Source: Sorghum bicolor (lineage: Eukaryota; Streptophyta; Magnoliopsida; Poales; Poaceae). Taken from it: 64,000 bases of DNA. Positions 23,695 through 35,948 of the stretch are shown in pieces. The stretch covers positions 21,954,658 through 22,018,657 of the forward strand of contig NC_012871.2 in the NCBI RefSeq assembly GCF_000003195.3. The letters run 5' to 3'. Made by a program: the position numbers and the translations under genes. The notes below the pieces were generated by a model. It ran no database searches. It saw only the letters and a list, made by a program, of their open reading frames with translations, and was not told the DNA's origin. Each line of letters begins with the position of its first letter. Position 1 is the stretch's first letter.

Positions 23695-24537
23695 TGGCTA
23701 TGAAATAAATCCATGCTCATTAATGTTATCTTCGTCTCCAATCTGAATGTTCAGAGTTTCTCTTAGATTGGTCTCGCCTATGTCCTCTTCTGTATCTTCA
23801 AAGGGAGTTAAGAACTCACCATTTGAAATTGAGCCAAAGTCAGAATCCATTAAGTCTTCTTGCTTGTCCCTCCATTCAATGGTGATAGCACATGGATTTT
23901 TAATGCCCTCTAGCCATTGATGTTGCTCTTCTCAATCCTCTTTATGGTCTTGGTGACTCTTATGCATGGGATGTCTAAAGGGATTCTTAGGATCATCGGG
24001 AGGTTCAAGAGAAAGAGTATAGTAGAAATTATTAAGCTCAAGGATGGGTTGGATAGCCGAATCATGAGATTGAAATGTTCAGAAATCGGCTATTGAAACT
24101 TCCTTTCCTCGTCTAGGAGATGATTCCTTCTCTATCTCAAGGGATTTTTTATGAAGACTAGTGCAAGAAGGATGTCCACGAATGAAGACATACCTTCCTT
24201 TACTAATAGATAAAGAAAGAAAAACTCTACCAAAGGTTATATGATTAAGACCAATATGAAAATATCGAGAAAAAACATGGTCTTGTAGGGCTAGGTTTAA
24301 ACCAGAATTTATAGAAAGATTAACAGAATCCCTAGGTGTAGCTAAAAGTTCATTATCTTCTTGTTTAAAAGATAGGACCACAGCTATAGAAAAGGGTTGG
24401 TTTTGACCTATTGCAATCAACTCCGAACACATATCATAATTAGGGGCAAAGAAAGGTCTTGTTGACTCCCATGGTCTATGGCTGGTCTCCGAAGGTGCAA
24501 AGAATTCAATAATAGGTGTGGAATTTGAGTTATCCAT
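23695..24537 (-). pseudogene. Unrecognised ORF of the non-autonomous element
   Basis: It starts at an ATG 124 bp downstream of the 5' LTR (MDNSNSTPIIEFFAP), stays in one frame past two stops (about 24080 and 23930) and ends near 23695, about 280 codons. Recognisable runs are SHRPWESTRPFFAPNYDM, RGHPSCTSLHKKSLEIEKES, PPDDPKNPFRHPMHKSHQD and an acidic end (TPFEDTEEDIGETNL). I do not recognise a gag, protease or other domain. The strongly acidic C-terminus and sole position after the primer site suggest an accessory or gag-like product of a parasitic element, but this is only a guess. The chosen start follows the AT-rich leader; an upstream in-frame ATG gives a hydrophobic Leu/Phe-rich extension of 22 codons that looks like leader translation. 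Confidence 0.5.
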
Positions 24538-24637
24538 ATAGATGGAAAAAAATAAAAAGATAAAAGAATAAAAAAATAAAAGTATAATACAAGATAATAG
24601 CAAGATTAAAAGTTATCTCAGCAAACCGTCTTTCTCT

Positions 24638-24653
24638 CTGGCAATGGTGCCAA
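24638..24653 (-). other. Primer binding site of the non-autonomous element
   Basis: On the minus strand TTGGCACCATTGCCAG lies 7 bp inside the 5' LTR. It resembles the TTGGCGCCGTTGCCGG site common to Athila/Tat elements of plants and fixes the element's orientation. Confidence 0.7.
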
Positions 24654-26793
24654 AAATGCTTGTTGATATTTGGTAACACCATCAGGAAATGATCAGCAAG
24701 CGCATGGATATCGGTGAGCACTTCACCCGGGAGGTTATCCAGAGTATCATATTTATTTTTTTTACCACTGGGAGAAAGCGTGCATCTGACTAACCAAATC
24801 TATTGCTACTACCCTTTAGGCTACAAAGAATGTTTCTCGATGTGAGTGATGTATAGAGAAGACTACGACCGTAATCTCTTTCTAACCTTGGTAAGGATGA
24901 TCTACTGTTCTGTTAGGGAAGCTTACGGAATCTAGACACCACAAAGGATGTTCAACCCACACCTATAACCCTATCGATCCTACTAACAAGATATTGGCTG
25001 TAAAGGTAACTCAGAAATATCACGTTCCTCGCTACTACCACGGTCCACCTAGTGAGGGGATATCTATGAGTATTCTAGCCCAAACACCACGTCTACGCTA
25101 GGGATGATTACTCTAAACTCTACGCGAAGAGATTAAAGTAAACTCATAAACCAAAGAACAATAAAACAAGAACTTACTAGAATTTAGAAGTTGAAATACT
25201 AAAGAATCCTAGGAGCAAGGTTCGGGTTAGGAGAACTTGATCCCACAGGTACAACCTCAGAGTAGACACCGACAGGCCGGGCTTCCTCCGATCTACACCT
25301 CCACTCTATCTCTCTCAATCTAGTAGAAACTAGAAGATCTAATTCTACTCACATTGGATGCTAAGCCCTAAGTCTATTTAGAGGAGAGGTTATCCTTCGA
25401 GGGCTCCTCTCAACTCTATGATGAACTTGTTCTCCTCCAGGGGCTAGGGGTCTGCTTATATAGTCTCCTCAGGTGAACGTGGGCCGTCGGATCAAACCGA
25501 CATTGATTGAACGGTTATCCTTGATCCTTTAGGTCGGTGGAGCGTAATCCCCGAAGAGAGTCCTAATTGGACTCTAGGTCAGGGTGGGCGCCCAAGGGGG
25601 GAGGGCGGGCGCCCTGCCCCCGGGCCCGATCGCCTTCCCGTTCGTTCCCGTGGCTTCTGGAGTCTTCTAGATGGTAGAAAATTGCACGGCACGTTAATAA
25701 CTCTATGTAAACCTGACGTGTGGGCCTTTCTTCCATATTTCCTGATAACCCCCTACAGAAATAGACAAACACCAAAACTCGTAGAATTCTGTCAGTTAAA
25801 ACCCTAAGTCTGGGTGTTGGTTGCATTTGGATCATTTTCTTTATTTATTTGATGATTATATTTGGTACTTAAGGACCGTCAACAGTAGATATAGATACCC
25901 CCCATCCAAATGGCACAATGATGCGCAGCCTACACACATAAGGACAGGGGCTCGCACTATACCCAAAACGGTTCAGCCCCTCCGCCCTTTCGGGTAACCT
26001 CTAACAAGCTAGGAAAGGTCTTCATACTGAGCTAAAGCCAGTGCCATTATAGCCCTCATGGTTGCACTGTTGTCCCGGTTATCACTTACAGATAAATCAT
26101 CAAGTTGCTAAAAAGTCATTTTCATCATTTGTTGCTTAAACATTAATCAAGTCACAAGATCATGGTCACAGAAATAAAACCCAAATGCTATACTTGCTTT
26201 GATCCTAATGCTCTGGCTTATCTTTTTGGTTCTGCTGGTCTTTACTTGTTGCCAAAGCTTTGTTCTTGATCACCAAAAACTGCTCTTCGTCTAAACTCGA
26301 TCATCGATCACACAAACAATCAGAGAAAACATACACGAAGCGCCATTATTACATAGAAGTGATTGCTCTGTTCATGGTCTTCCTTGGTAATATCACTATG
26401 CATAGATATAACTTTTTCTTATGATTGATGCTAGGTGTAATTGCACTAATCATTGTATGCTTTAAGAATATAGTTAGAATACTTAGGATTTATTCTTCTA
26501 GATCATCCTAGTCCATGCTAGCGTTATAGACTTAGAGTACTCTATTGAGATGATTATCATATTTATATGTGGCTATGTGCTCTCATTTATCGTTTGTCAC
26601 TTATTATTCATATTCATATTATTTATCTTATATGACACTTACCCTGCATGAGAGATAGATAAAGACATGGTTAAGTTCTCCATGACCACATGAAGTGCTC
26701 ATTGCTCATTATCCAATGCAATCCCTTTCCAGTGGTAAAAATATAAATAACGATACCTAGATTACTCCTGGTTAAAATGCTACATCAGTATTA

Positions 26794-29760
26794 TGTAATA
26801 CCCGATTTTAAGGACAAAACCAGATATGCACCATATGTTAGTTTTAGAAGTCAAATCTCACATATAGCTACAAATAAAGGGTAATATCAAAAGACAATGC
26901 ATAAATTATATAACGTACATAATAAATTAGAGATGACCTTAAGCAGCAAACAACGGAAGATAACTCCAACTTCGGGTATTAACTCCACTCTACAGGATCC
27001 AACTGACTGGTTGATCACAAGCCTAACACTCCTCCTGATGTATGGGGAAATAGCAAGAGTGAGTCCATGTCGAACTCAACAAGTATAGCAACTAGATTGT
27101 ATAGATCCCACAATCTCATGATCAATGTGACATAAATAATGTAGAGCATTAAATAATAAATAATGAGCATATTTAACACACAAGATTCATCAGCCTTAAT
27201 GTAGATGTCCCCGAGGCCGCTCCTGACCGTGAGCTCGGCTAGTATACTAGTTTTAACACTCTGCAGAGGTTGTACATCTTTACCCATGAGTCATGATTTA
27301 CCCTTTCGCCCGAGGTGATCAGCCTCTTAACCCACTTCCAAGGAAGGTCGGCAGGGATCACTATGAAGCCTTTCAAAAGTTCGTCTAACATGTTAGGGCC
27401 GCAAGGTTTCCTTTGCGCGCAGATATAGATACCCCCCTTCCAAATGGCACAATGACGCGCAGCCTATACACATAAGGACAGGGGCTCGCACTATACCCAA
27501 AATGGTTCAGCCCCTCCGCCCTTTCAGGTAACCTCTAACAAGCTAGAAAAGGTCTTCATACTGAGCTAAAGCCAGAGCCATCATAGCCCTCATGTTTGCA
27601 CTGTTGTCCAGGGTGATCACGTACAGATAAATCATCAAGTTGCTAAAAAGTCATTTTTATCATTTATTACTTAACATTAATCTAGTCACAGGATCATGGT
27701 CACAGAAATAAAATCCAAATGTTATACTTGCCTTAAACTTAGATCCTTCTTCAAGTCCAAATCTTTGAAGATCTGCTTCTGGGTCACACGTATATCTCAC
27801 CGACTGGACAAGATCATAAGGCACCACACAAGCATCCAAACAGACATGCATAACAAACAATGTTGACTAAATTAAAGCAATACACAAATAAATAAAAAGG
27901 TTTGGAAACTAATCTACGCATTACTGCGAACACACAAACGCCAAAAGCACGCTAAACGGAGATAGGTGAATAAGACACAACCGTATGATTAACCATGTAA
28001 AAGAGAAACTTTAAGCTTGATTTATTTTAATTTATAAAACATGTATAAGATACTTAGAAAAATATCCAAATTGAGTTAAGTCAAATTATCTTTAAATTAG
28101 AAAGCTAAGGTAACAAATCAAGTTTTATTTAGAAATATTTTGGTAGCATTTAGATTAACTGAACTTAATTTGTTCAAAAGAAAGTATATATGTGAGAACA
28201 TCTATTTGAATTACATATGACGTATAATTTCAAAACACATTAGTGATATCAATTAAATCGTTTTAATATCTACCTATAAACTATCAAAGTGTAACTCCTA
28301 TATTAATTTTAGTAAGAGCACTGGTTACATAAATACTAATCAAGTTAATATTTAATCTATATAGTTCAACAATATATTTAACAATAATATTAGAACGTAG
28401 ATTGCATAGCTACGAGTTTAACATAACTTGAACAGACTAAAACGAAACTAAGACGAGGAAATTACATAAAGAGCTATAGACAACGTGCAGGATATGGATT
28501 GTGCACCTGCTCTTTGAAGGCATGCAAGGCGACGACACTTTACTGGTTGGTGTAGCAAAATTCACCAAATTATATATTTTTTAAACCGACGCAGCAGTAA
28601 ACCAATTTGATCTGACCATCTCGATTCGTGTGCCTACCAATGGAGAATTCACCACGGCAGCAGCAGCAGGTTCTGCTTCGATCCACACGCACAGTGACAA
28701 TTTCAATCCACCAGCACTCGGCAATGGAAGAGTGATTTCTTGACACCAGCAGCTGGCACCTAGAAAGAGACTTCTCGGCTTGACGCACGGCAGCAGGCTA
28801 CGCAGCGACACCAGCCCGCTGCATGGATCAGATGAGAAACGTCTGCACTTCGATGACAACAAGGGAAGGCGATTCCGTCTTCAACTCTGCGCTCTGCATT
28901 GTACTCGATTGCGTTGAGTCGTCGATTGTGCGGCAGTCGACACCGAAAAACTTATCTCACGAAGTTGATGCAGCGACTCGATGAACGGCGGTGGCGAGAG
29001 GAACACGGATCTTAAGCCCTAATATTTTTTTCCTCAATCTCGTGGGTTTAATCCATGGACACTTCTTATATATGTTAGGATGAGATCGGCTGAGAGTACT
29101 AGACGACGGTGACTACAATGCTCTGAGCGATGCAGCGCAACGAACGGGGTCGGGAACAGGCAACGGAGCACGGTGCATTGCTTTTATAGCCAAGATGTTT
29201 CATGGACGGGAAGGATAGATATCGAAAAAGATTCAGATGTTTCAAAGAAGGAAAGCTATGGCTTCCTTTCCATCGCGAGGAAAGAAGATGGCTTAATCAA
29301 TGACGTACGGTGCCATCCAGTCAGCATCAGAGGGGCCGATCTGGGCTGTCAGCCCACCAGGAGAGGCAGAACGAGGAACGGCACTACTGCTAGGCTACTT
29401 TACCGGTGGCAAGGAGGTGGCCATGGCTGCGCGCTAAAGGCCACGCAGGGCGGACCTCAAAACAAGCTAACAGGCCAACGATCATAGAAAGTTACATTCA
29501 TTTTCCATTGTTTAATTCTCAAAATTGGTTTTTTTTCAAAGCCTTATTTCAAATAGATTTTTAATCTTCTTTTGAGTTTTGAAACAAGGCAATCAATACA
29601 AAATAAATACAGCAGCATGTATGCACAAACATATTGCTAACTCGTATAGTGAATTTTAATTTAATGAAAATATTGTTTTCCCTATGTTTTCATGAGCATA
29701 AAAATACAAAATTAAATCAATTTAGCTTTATTTCCAAAGGACAAATTCTAGAGTGTTATA
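26794..29760 (-). repeat. 3' LTR of the Tekay-like element (left copy)
   Basis: 2967 bp, TGTAATACCC...GAGTGTTATA (terminal CA changed to TA). Small ORFs in it also occur in the right copy and have no known domain. On the element's strand a TATA-like ATATATAAG lies at about 29064-29075. Confidence 0.9.
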
Positions 29761-30825
29761 AATCTACCCCCTTAAAATGAATCTCGTCCTCGAGATTTGA
29801 AAGAGATACGGATCCTTTGAGAGAAAACAGAATAAAGATCTTGATAACTCTTTTAACTGTACACTTGCATACCAAAGATAAACTCAAATTTTCCATAGAG
29901 TAGCATAGATTACTTCTTTGTGTGCACATAACCATCCATTGCCAAGAACCAAAGGAATATCGAGTGACTCTAGCACAATGAGGTTTACTGTGAAGTTTTC
30001 CTTTTTCGCTTCCGTCGTTGTGGATTTTGATTTGATTCAATGTCAACTTGCCCTTCTCTATTATTATTTTGATAACATTCAGTTTTGTCATACTCATAAC
30101 ATCTTTCTTCAAAGGCAAAATGATCGTACTCTTCCTACATATCCATGAGAGGCGTCATATTGTGCTCCGGATCCATGGGACACTACACTCCTTGTCATCA
30201 AGTGACCAACGTCAGTAACACGGCAAGGGTAGATGATTATAACCGTAAGATATCCAAGCAGATAATTATCACTTCAAGATAGATTAAATATGCATCATCC
30301 AGTGATATCAAGGTACTACCCCCTTAAAACGAGGTTGATTGCGGGACACTAGAGGCTAGCTCTCCTATCTTTTTTTTGGACGCTACACATCATAGTCTTT
30401 TAAATTTTCTTGTACCGAGTATCTTGATCCAAGGTTGGTTTCATCACTAAGTTCCAATTATCGGTACCTTAGTCACGATTAAGTTGTTTCACTCTCACGT
30501 TGTACATATAGCTTTGTAGACTTTGTTGTCATCTGATCCTCATACACAACTCTTAATCCATGAGTATCAGCAATGACATTTATATATATATATATATTAA
30601 TATTCTCTAAATGGGATGATATCTTGAACAAACCCAACACTTGCTGTCCTTATCGATGTTCTAGTCATTAACCACTTCTTCGCCTTGTAGTTGTTTAATT
30701 GGGCTACCACCCTTAAGAAAAGTCAACTAGGGGACCAAGAAAGGTAGCTTGCATATTTTCCAGACAAGTTAACTAACATTGAGAACATCTGACATCCCAA
30801 AGAACTTTTGTGCAAGAGAACAAAC

Positions 30826-31570
30826 AGGTATCCTGAAATTTTCTCATGATATGAAAACACCAGCTTAGTAAATTAGACATAACTCTTATTCTATTAATTC
30901 AATAGAGTTGTGGCTTATACTGTTAGAAAACTTATGAAATCCCCAGCAACTTTCATGTAGAAAACCTCCTTAGGTTCTATCTTTAAACTTAGGTAAAACA
31001 GCCAAACTTAATATCCATCCTGAAAATGTCTCAGCAAAGGTGCAGTAAATTCCAAAAATTATATCTCGAGCTACTTAACTTATCTGGAGATGATCCTTAC
31101 ATTTTTGAAAAGCATAGAAAATCCTCTACAACTTTCGTATACCACGTTTTCCCAGATTCTGACTTTAACTTGGCTGAAAATAGGGAATACCAGATCTGTC
31201 TAGATTTTGAAACAGTACAGAAACATCCGAGTATAAATGTCATATCTCAGGTTCTACGTATCCATATGAGTTCCAGCTTATACGGTTGGAAAGCTTAGAA
31301 AATTGTCTACAACTTTTATATAGAACACTTTTCCAAATTCTGTAGCTATATTTGCCTAAAACGGTAAGCAACCGAAACTGGTCCAGATTTCTGACAGCAC
31401 AACTGCATCATATTGTGATTTTTGTAACTTCCAAACCTTAATAGCTATGAGGATTATTCTTACAGTCAGAGAAACATCTTGAAGTCTATTTGTTCCCAGA
31501 AAAACTTGATAAACGTTGCACGATCAGAACTTGAGATACACTATGATTATTGCAGACTGCTCCAGAAAAC
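30826..31570. repeat. Four degenerate ~175-bp tandem units
   Basis: Units beginning near 30826, 31046, 31220 and 31400 share the order: ATCTC-like start, CTTATAC.GTTGGAAAGC or equivalent, CTACAACTTT.TATA, then TTTTCC.GATTCTG and a TT.GCC.AAA tail. Identity is low by eye and the period is approximate. Confidence 0.5.
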
Positions 31571-32037
31571 AGCAAATGATAGAAACAGGATATAACCAAA
31601 CCCAACTACTTATTTCATTACTCCTTATGCCTTAGGCCTATAAACTAAATGAAATTGTGAAGAACTCACAAAATCATTACATTCATTACAAAGATCCAAA
31701 TCAAACATAAACATAATAACCAGCAATTAAGCATTAAAGGTTCACACTTCACGCAACTTGCCATACTATCGTTCTCTTCATAGTAAAGGTAAAGATCCTA
31801 AAACTTATGTTTCAAAGACGCAAGAAGATGATAAGGGAAGGTTCTAAAAGCATCCAACTCAAGGTGGGAAGGTGAGAACAAAGACTTTTAAAATAAGCAA
31901 CAAGGTAGAGACGAATAGCAATGGAAAGGATGTAGTGTAGAGAAAAGTATCAAGGGTTATAGAACAAGGATTTATGGAAATTTCAAAACCTTATGACGAT
32001 CAATTTCTAACTAGGCTTTCTTTCTACAGTCAGCATT

Positions 32038-32049
32038 GCTTTGATACCA
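32038..32049 (-). other. Primer binding site, initiator tRNA-Met type
   Basis: Minus-strand TGGTATCAAAGC, one base from the plant initiator-Met complement TGGTATCAGAGC, lies 3 bp inside the 5' LTR. Confidence 0.85.
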
Positions 32050-32052
32050 CTT

Positions 32053-35022
32053 TGTAATACCCGATTTTAAGGACAAAACCAGATATGCACCATATGTGAG
32101 TTTTAGAAGTCAAATCTCACATATAGCTACAAATAAAGGGTAATATCAAAAGACAATGCATAAATTATATAACATACATAATAAATTAGAGATGACCTTA
32201 AGCAGCAAACAACGGAAGATAACTCCAACTTCGGGTATTAACTCCACTCTACAGGATCCAACTGACTGGTTGATCACAAGCCTAACACTCCTCCTGATGT
32301 ATGGGGAAATAGCAAGAGTGAGTCCTTGTCGAACTCAACAAGTATAGCAACTAGATTGTATAGCTCCCACAATCTCATGATCAACGTGACATAAATAATG
32401 TAGAGCATTAAATAATAAATAATGAGCATATTTAACACACAAGATTCATCACCCTTAATGTAGCTGTCCCCAAGGTCGCTCCTGACCGTGAGCTCGGCTA
32501 GTATACTAGTTTTAACACTCTGCAGAGGTTGTACATCTTTACCCATGAGTCATGATTTACCCTTTCGCCCGAGGTGATCAGCCTCTTAACCCACTTCCAA
32601 GGAAGGTCGGCAGGGATCACTATGAAGCCTTTCAAAAGTTCGTCTAACATGTTAGGGCCGCAAGGTTTCCTTTGCGCGCAGATATAGATACCCCCTTCTA
32701 AATGGCACAATGACGTGCAGCCTATACACATAAGGACAGGGGCTCGCACTATACCCAAAACGGTTCAGCCCCTCCGCCCTTTCAGGTAACCTCTAACAAG
32801 CTAGAAAAGGTCTTCATACTGAGCTAAAGCCAGAGCCATTATAGCCCTCATGGTTGCACTGTTGTCCCGGGTGATCACGTACAGATAAATCATCAAGTTG
32901 CTAAAAAGTCATTTTTATCATTTATTACTTAACATTAATCTAGTCACAGGATCATGGTTACAGAAATAAAATCCAAATGCTATACTTGCCTTAAACTTAG
33001 ATCCTTCTTCAAGTCCAAATCTTTGAAGATCTGCTTCTGGGTCACACGTATATCTCACCGACTGGACAAGATCATAAGGCACCACACAAGCATCCAAACA
33101 GACATGCATAACAAACAATGTTGACTCAATTAAAGCAATACACCAATAAATAAAAAGGTTTGGAAACTAATCTACGCATTACTGCGAACACACAAACGCC
33201 AAAAGCACGCTAAACGGAGATAGGTGAATAAGACACAACCGTATGATTAACCATGTAAAAGAGAAACTTTAAGCTTGATTTATTTTAATTTATAAAACAT
33301 GTATAAGATACTTAGAAAAATATCCAAATTGAGTTAAGTCAAATTATCTTTAAATTAGAAAGCTAAGGTAACAAATCAAGTTTTATTTAGAAATATTTTG
33401 GTAGCATTTAGATTAACTGAACTTAATTTGTTCAAAAGAAAGTATATATGTGAGAACATCTATTTGAATTACATATGACGTATAATTTCAAAACACATTA
33501 GTGATATCAATTAAATCGTTTTAATATCTACCTATAAACTATCAAAGTGTAACTCCTATATTAATTTTAGTAAGAGAACTGGTTACATAAATACTAATCA
33601 AGTTAATATTTAATCTATATGGTTCAACAATATATTTAACAATAATATTAGAACGTAGATTGCATAGCTACGAGTCTAACATAACTTGAACAGACTAAAA
33701 CGAAACTAAGACGAGGAAATTACATAAAGAGTTATAGACAACGTGCAGGATATGGATTGTGCACCTGCTCTTTGAAGGCATGCAAGGCGACGACACTTTA
33801 CTGGTTGGTGTAGCAAAATTCACCAAATTATATATTTTTTATTTAAACCGACGCAGCAGTAAACCAATTTGATCTGACCATCTCGATTCGTGTGCCTACC
33901 AATGGAGAATTCACCACGGCAGCAGCAGCAGGTTCTGCTTCGATCCACATGCACAGTGACAATTTCAATCCACCAGCACTCGGCAGTGGAAGATTGATTT
34001 CTTGACACCAGCAGCTGGCACCTAGAAAGAGACTTCTCGGCTTGACGCACGGCAGCAGGCTACGCAGCGACACCAGCCCGCTGCATGGATCAGATGAGAA
34101 ACGTCTGCACTTCGATGACAACAAGGGAAGGCGATTCCGTCTTCAACTCTGCGCTCTGCATTGTACTCGATTGCGTTGAGTCGTCGATTGTGCGGCAGTC
34201 GACACCGAAAAACTTATCTCACGAAGTTGATGCAGCGACTCGATGAACGGCGGTGGCGAGAGGAACACGGATCTTAAGCCCTAATATTTTTTTCCTCAAT
34301 CTCGTGGGTTTAATCCATGGACACTTCTTATATATGTTAGGATGAGATCGGCTGAGAGTACTAGACGACGGTGACTACAAAGCTTTGAGCGACGCAGCGC
34401 TACGAACAGGGTCGGGAACAGGCAACGGAGCACGGTGCATTGCTTTTATAGCCAAGATGTTTCATGGACGGGAAGGATAGATATCGAAAAAGATTCAGAT
34501 GTTTCAAAGAAGGAAAGCTATGGCTTCCTTTCCATCGCGAGGAAAGAAGATGGCTTAATCAATGACGTACGGTGCCATCCAGTCAGCATCAGAGGGGCCG
34601 ATCTGGGCTGTCAGCCCACCAGGAGAGGCAGAACGAGGAACGGCACTACTGCTAGGCTACTTTACCGGTGGCAAGGAGGTGGCCATGGCTGCGCGCTAAA
34701 GGCCACGCAGGGCGGACCTCAAAACAAGCTAACAGGCCAACGATCATAGAAAGTTACATTCATTTTCCATTGTTTAATTCTCAAAATTGGTTTTTTTTCA
34801 AAGCCTTATTTCAAATAGATTTTTAATCTTCTTTTGAGTTTTGAAACAAGGCAATCAATACAAAATAAATACAGCAGCATGTATGCACAAACATATTGCT
34901 AACTCGTATAGTGAATTTTAATTTAATGAAAATATTGTTTTCCCTATGTTTTCATGAGCATAAAAATACAAAATTAAATCAATTTAGCTTTATTTCCAAA
35001 GGACAAATTCTAGAGTGTTACA
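32053..35022 (-). repeat. 5' LTR of the Tekay-like element (right copy)
   Basis: 2970 bp, TGTAATACCCGATTTTAAGG...CTAGAGTGTTACA. A TATA-like ATATATAAG on the minus strand lies at about 34327-34338. It is nearly identical to 26794-29760. Confidence 0.9.
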
Positions 35023-35218
35023 TATTATCTGTGCGCTTGTGGATCCTTTATTTATTTTCTAGAGAAGCATATACATTTAATACCAGCATCTTTATATCAT
35101 GCTTGGGATCATAACTTAGCTTAAGTGGTGTTAGAGTTGTTAACAAGTATTTTTGGAGCCATTGCTGGGGATAGATCTAAAATTCTATTTATAGTAGTAA
35201 TGCTAAGAAATACCAACA

Positions 35219-35948
35219 AAGCCTTACCATGTTGAGCTGCTGATTCTAAGCACGCCAAGAAGATGTTTAGGAAGTGATATTTCCAAGGTTTGGGATTCCA
35301 AGAATGGTCGTAAGTGACGGAGGATCACACTTCATTGATAAGTCCTTCAGACAGTTCCTTACTAGATATGGAGTCAACCACAATGTTGCAACTCCATACC
35401 ATCCTCAAACAAGTGGTCAAGAAGAAACATCAAATAAGCAAATCAAGAACATTCCATAGAAGACCATGGATGTAATGGGAAATAAATGGAAGCACCGGCT
35501 TCAAGATGCACTATAGGCATACCAGACTGCATACAAAATACCCATGTCCCCTTATCAGCTTGTATATAGGAAAACATGCCACTTGCCTATTGAATTGGTA
35601 TTTAAAGCTCATTGGGCAATCAAGAAATAGAACATGGATCTCCATCTAGCTAGTAAGAATCATCATATGCAAATATCTGGCTACAAGAGTGGAGAGAAAA
35701 GGCTTATCACAACTCCAAGATTTACAAGGAGAGAACCAAGAGCTGGCATGATAAGAGAATCAAGCACTAGGAGTTCAAGCCTAGAGATAAAGTTCTACTA
35801 TTCAACTCAAGAGTGAAGCTCTTTGGTCATGGAAAACTCAGAAGCAAACAGGAAGGACCATTCAAGGTGATTGAAGATGCATCTCATGGCGCTATCACTG
35901 TTTGGACATAGAAAATCCGCATACTGCGGCTTCTCATGTGGAAAAGGT
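35219..35948 (+). pseudogene. Athila-like integrase, copy 3 (last part)
   Basis: It resumes after the second LTR insertion: [18 protein letters not shown] (second catalytic Asp), [17 protein letters not shown] (Glu region), then frameshifted and stop-containing C-terminal blocks ([29 protein letters not shown]-like). It ends in CATGTGGAAAAGG (polypurine tract) at 35948. Confidence 0.82.

Larger units (their letters stand above)
23284..25884 (-). mobile_element. Non-autonomous Athila-like element with a single ORF
   Basis: The minus-strand element is flanked by GCAGA (23279-23283) and GTAGA (25885-25889). Its 5' LTR is 24661-25884 (TGTTGACGGTCCTTAAG...TTACCAAATATCAACA), and the first 300 bp resemble the solo LTR at 59496. 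Only about 76 bp of the 3' LTR remain (23284-23359). The internal region has a primer site and one unrecognised ORF; gag, RT and integrase are absent. It sits inside the truncated Tekay-like LTR. Confidence 0.78.
20009..26342 (-). repeat. Truncated Tekay-like LTR, itself split twice
   Basis: It starts TGTAATACCCGATTTTAAGG like the LTRs at 26794 and 32053. Its parts are 20009-20387, 23032-23283 and 25890-26342, matching the first ~1.05 kb of those LTRs in order. It then stops abruptly at ACACGAAGC and the host Athila LTR resumes. No right end or target duplication is seen, so it was truncated by a deletion. Orientation is inferred from the complete element at 26794. Confidence 0.78.
29761..32052 (-). 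other. Non-coding internal region of the Tekay-like element
   Basis: No ORF with a recognisable domain. The left end is the polypurine tract (minus strand TTTTAAGGGGGTAGATT, 29761-29777) with CTCGAGGACGAGATTC just before it. The middle (about 30826-31570) holds four degraded repeats of about 170-180 bp. A TA microsatellite lies at about 30581-30598. Confidence 0.75.
26794..35022 (-). mobile_element. Complete Tekay/Del-like element with 3-kb LTRs and no coding capacity
   Basis: Two LTRs (26794-29760 and 32053-35022), perfect TATTA duplications (26789-26793 and 35023-35027), a primer site at 32038-32049 and a polypurine tract at 29761-29777 define an 8229-bp minus-strand element. The internal region is only 2.3 kb and has no gag or pol trace, so it must be mobilised in trans. 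LTRs differ at only about 2% of sites in the stretch I compared by eye, so it is the youngest large insertion in the window. The Tekay/Del assignment rests on the tract CTCGAGGACGAGATTC with TTTTAAGGGGGTAGATT, the tRNA-Met-type primer site and LTR length. Confidence 0.85.
19489..35218 (+). mobile_element. Second Athila-like LTR in integrase copy 3, holding nested elements
   Basis: TGCTGACGGTAGATAAG...GAAATACCAACA with perfect flanks AAGCC (19484-19488 and 35219-35223). Its own sequence is only 19489-20008, about 26343-26793 and 35028-35218, with TATA (GGCTATAAATACAAGCC) at about 19897. About 450 bp of LTR expected between the first two parts (by comparison with 59496-61128) is missing, lost with the end of the Tekay-like insert. 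No internal domain of its own is seen, so it is a solo LTR expanded to 15.7 kb by insertions. Confidence 0.82.

Noticed and set aside
29173..29487. 104-codon ORF, identical at 34435-34749
   Set aside because: Both copies lie at the same place in the two LTRs of one recent element, so identity follows from LTR identity. It is antisense to the element and has no known motif.
32038..32049. tRNA-Met-like sequence
   Set aside because: Only the 12-nt primer-binding complement is present; no cloverleaf, so it is not a tRNA gene.
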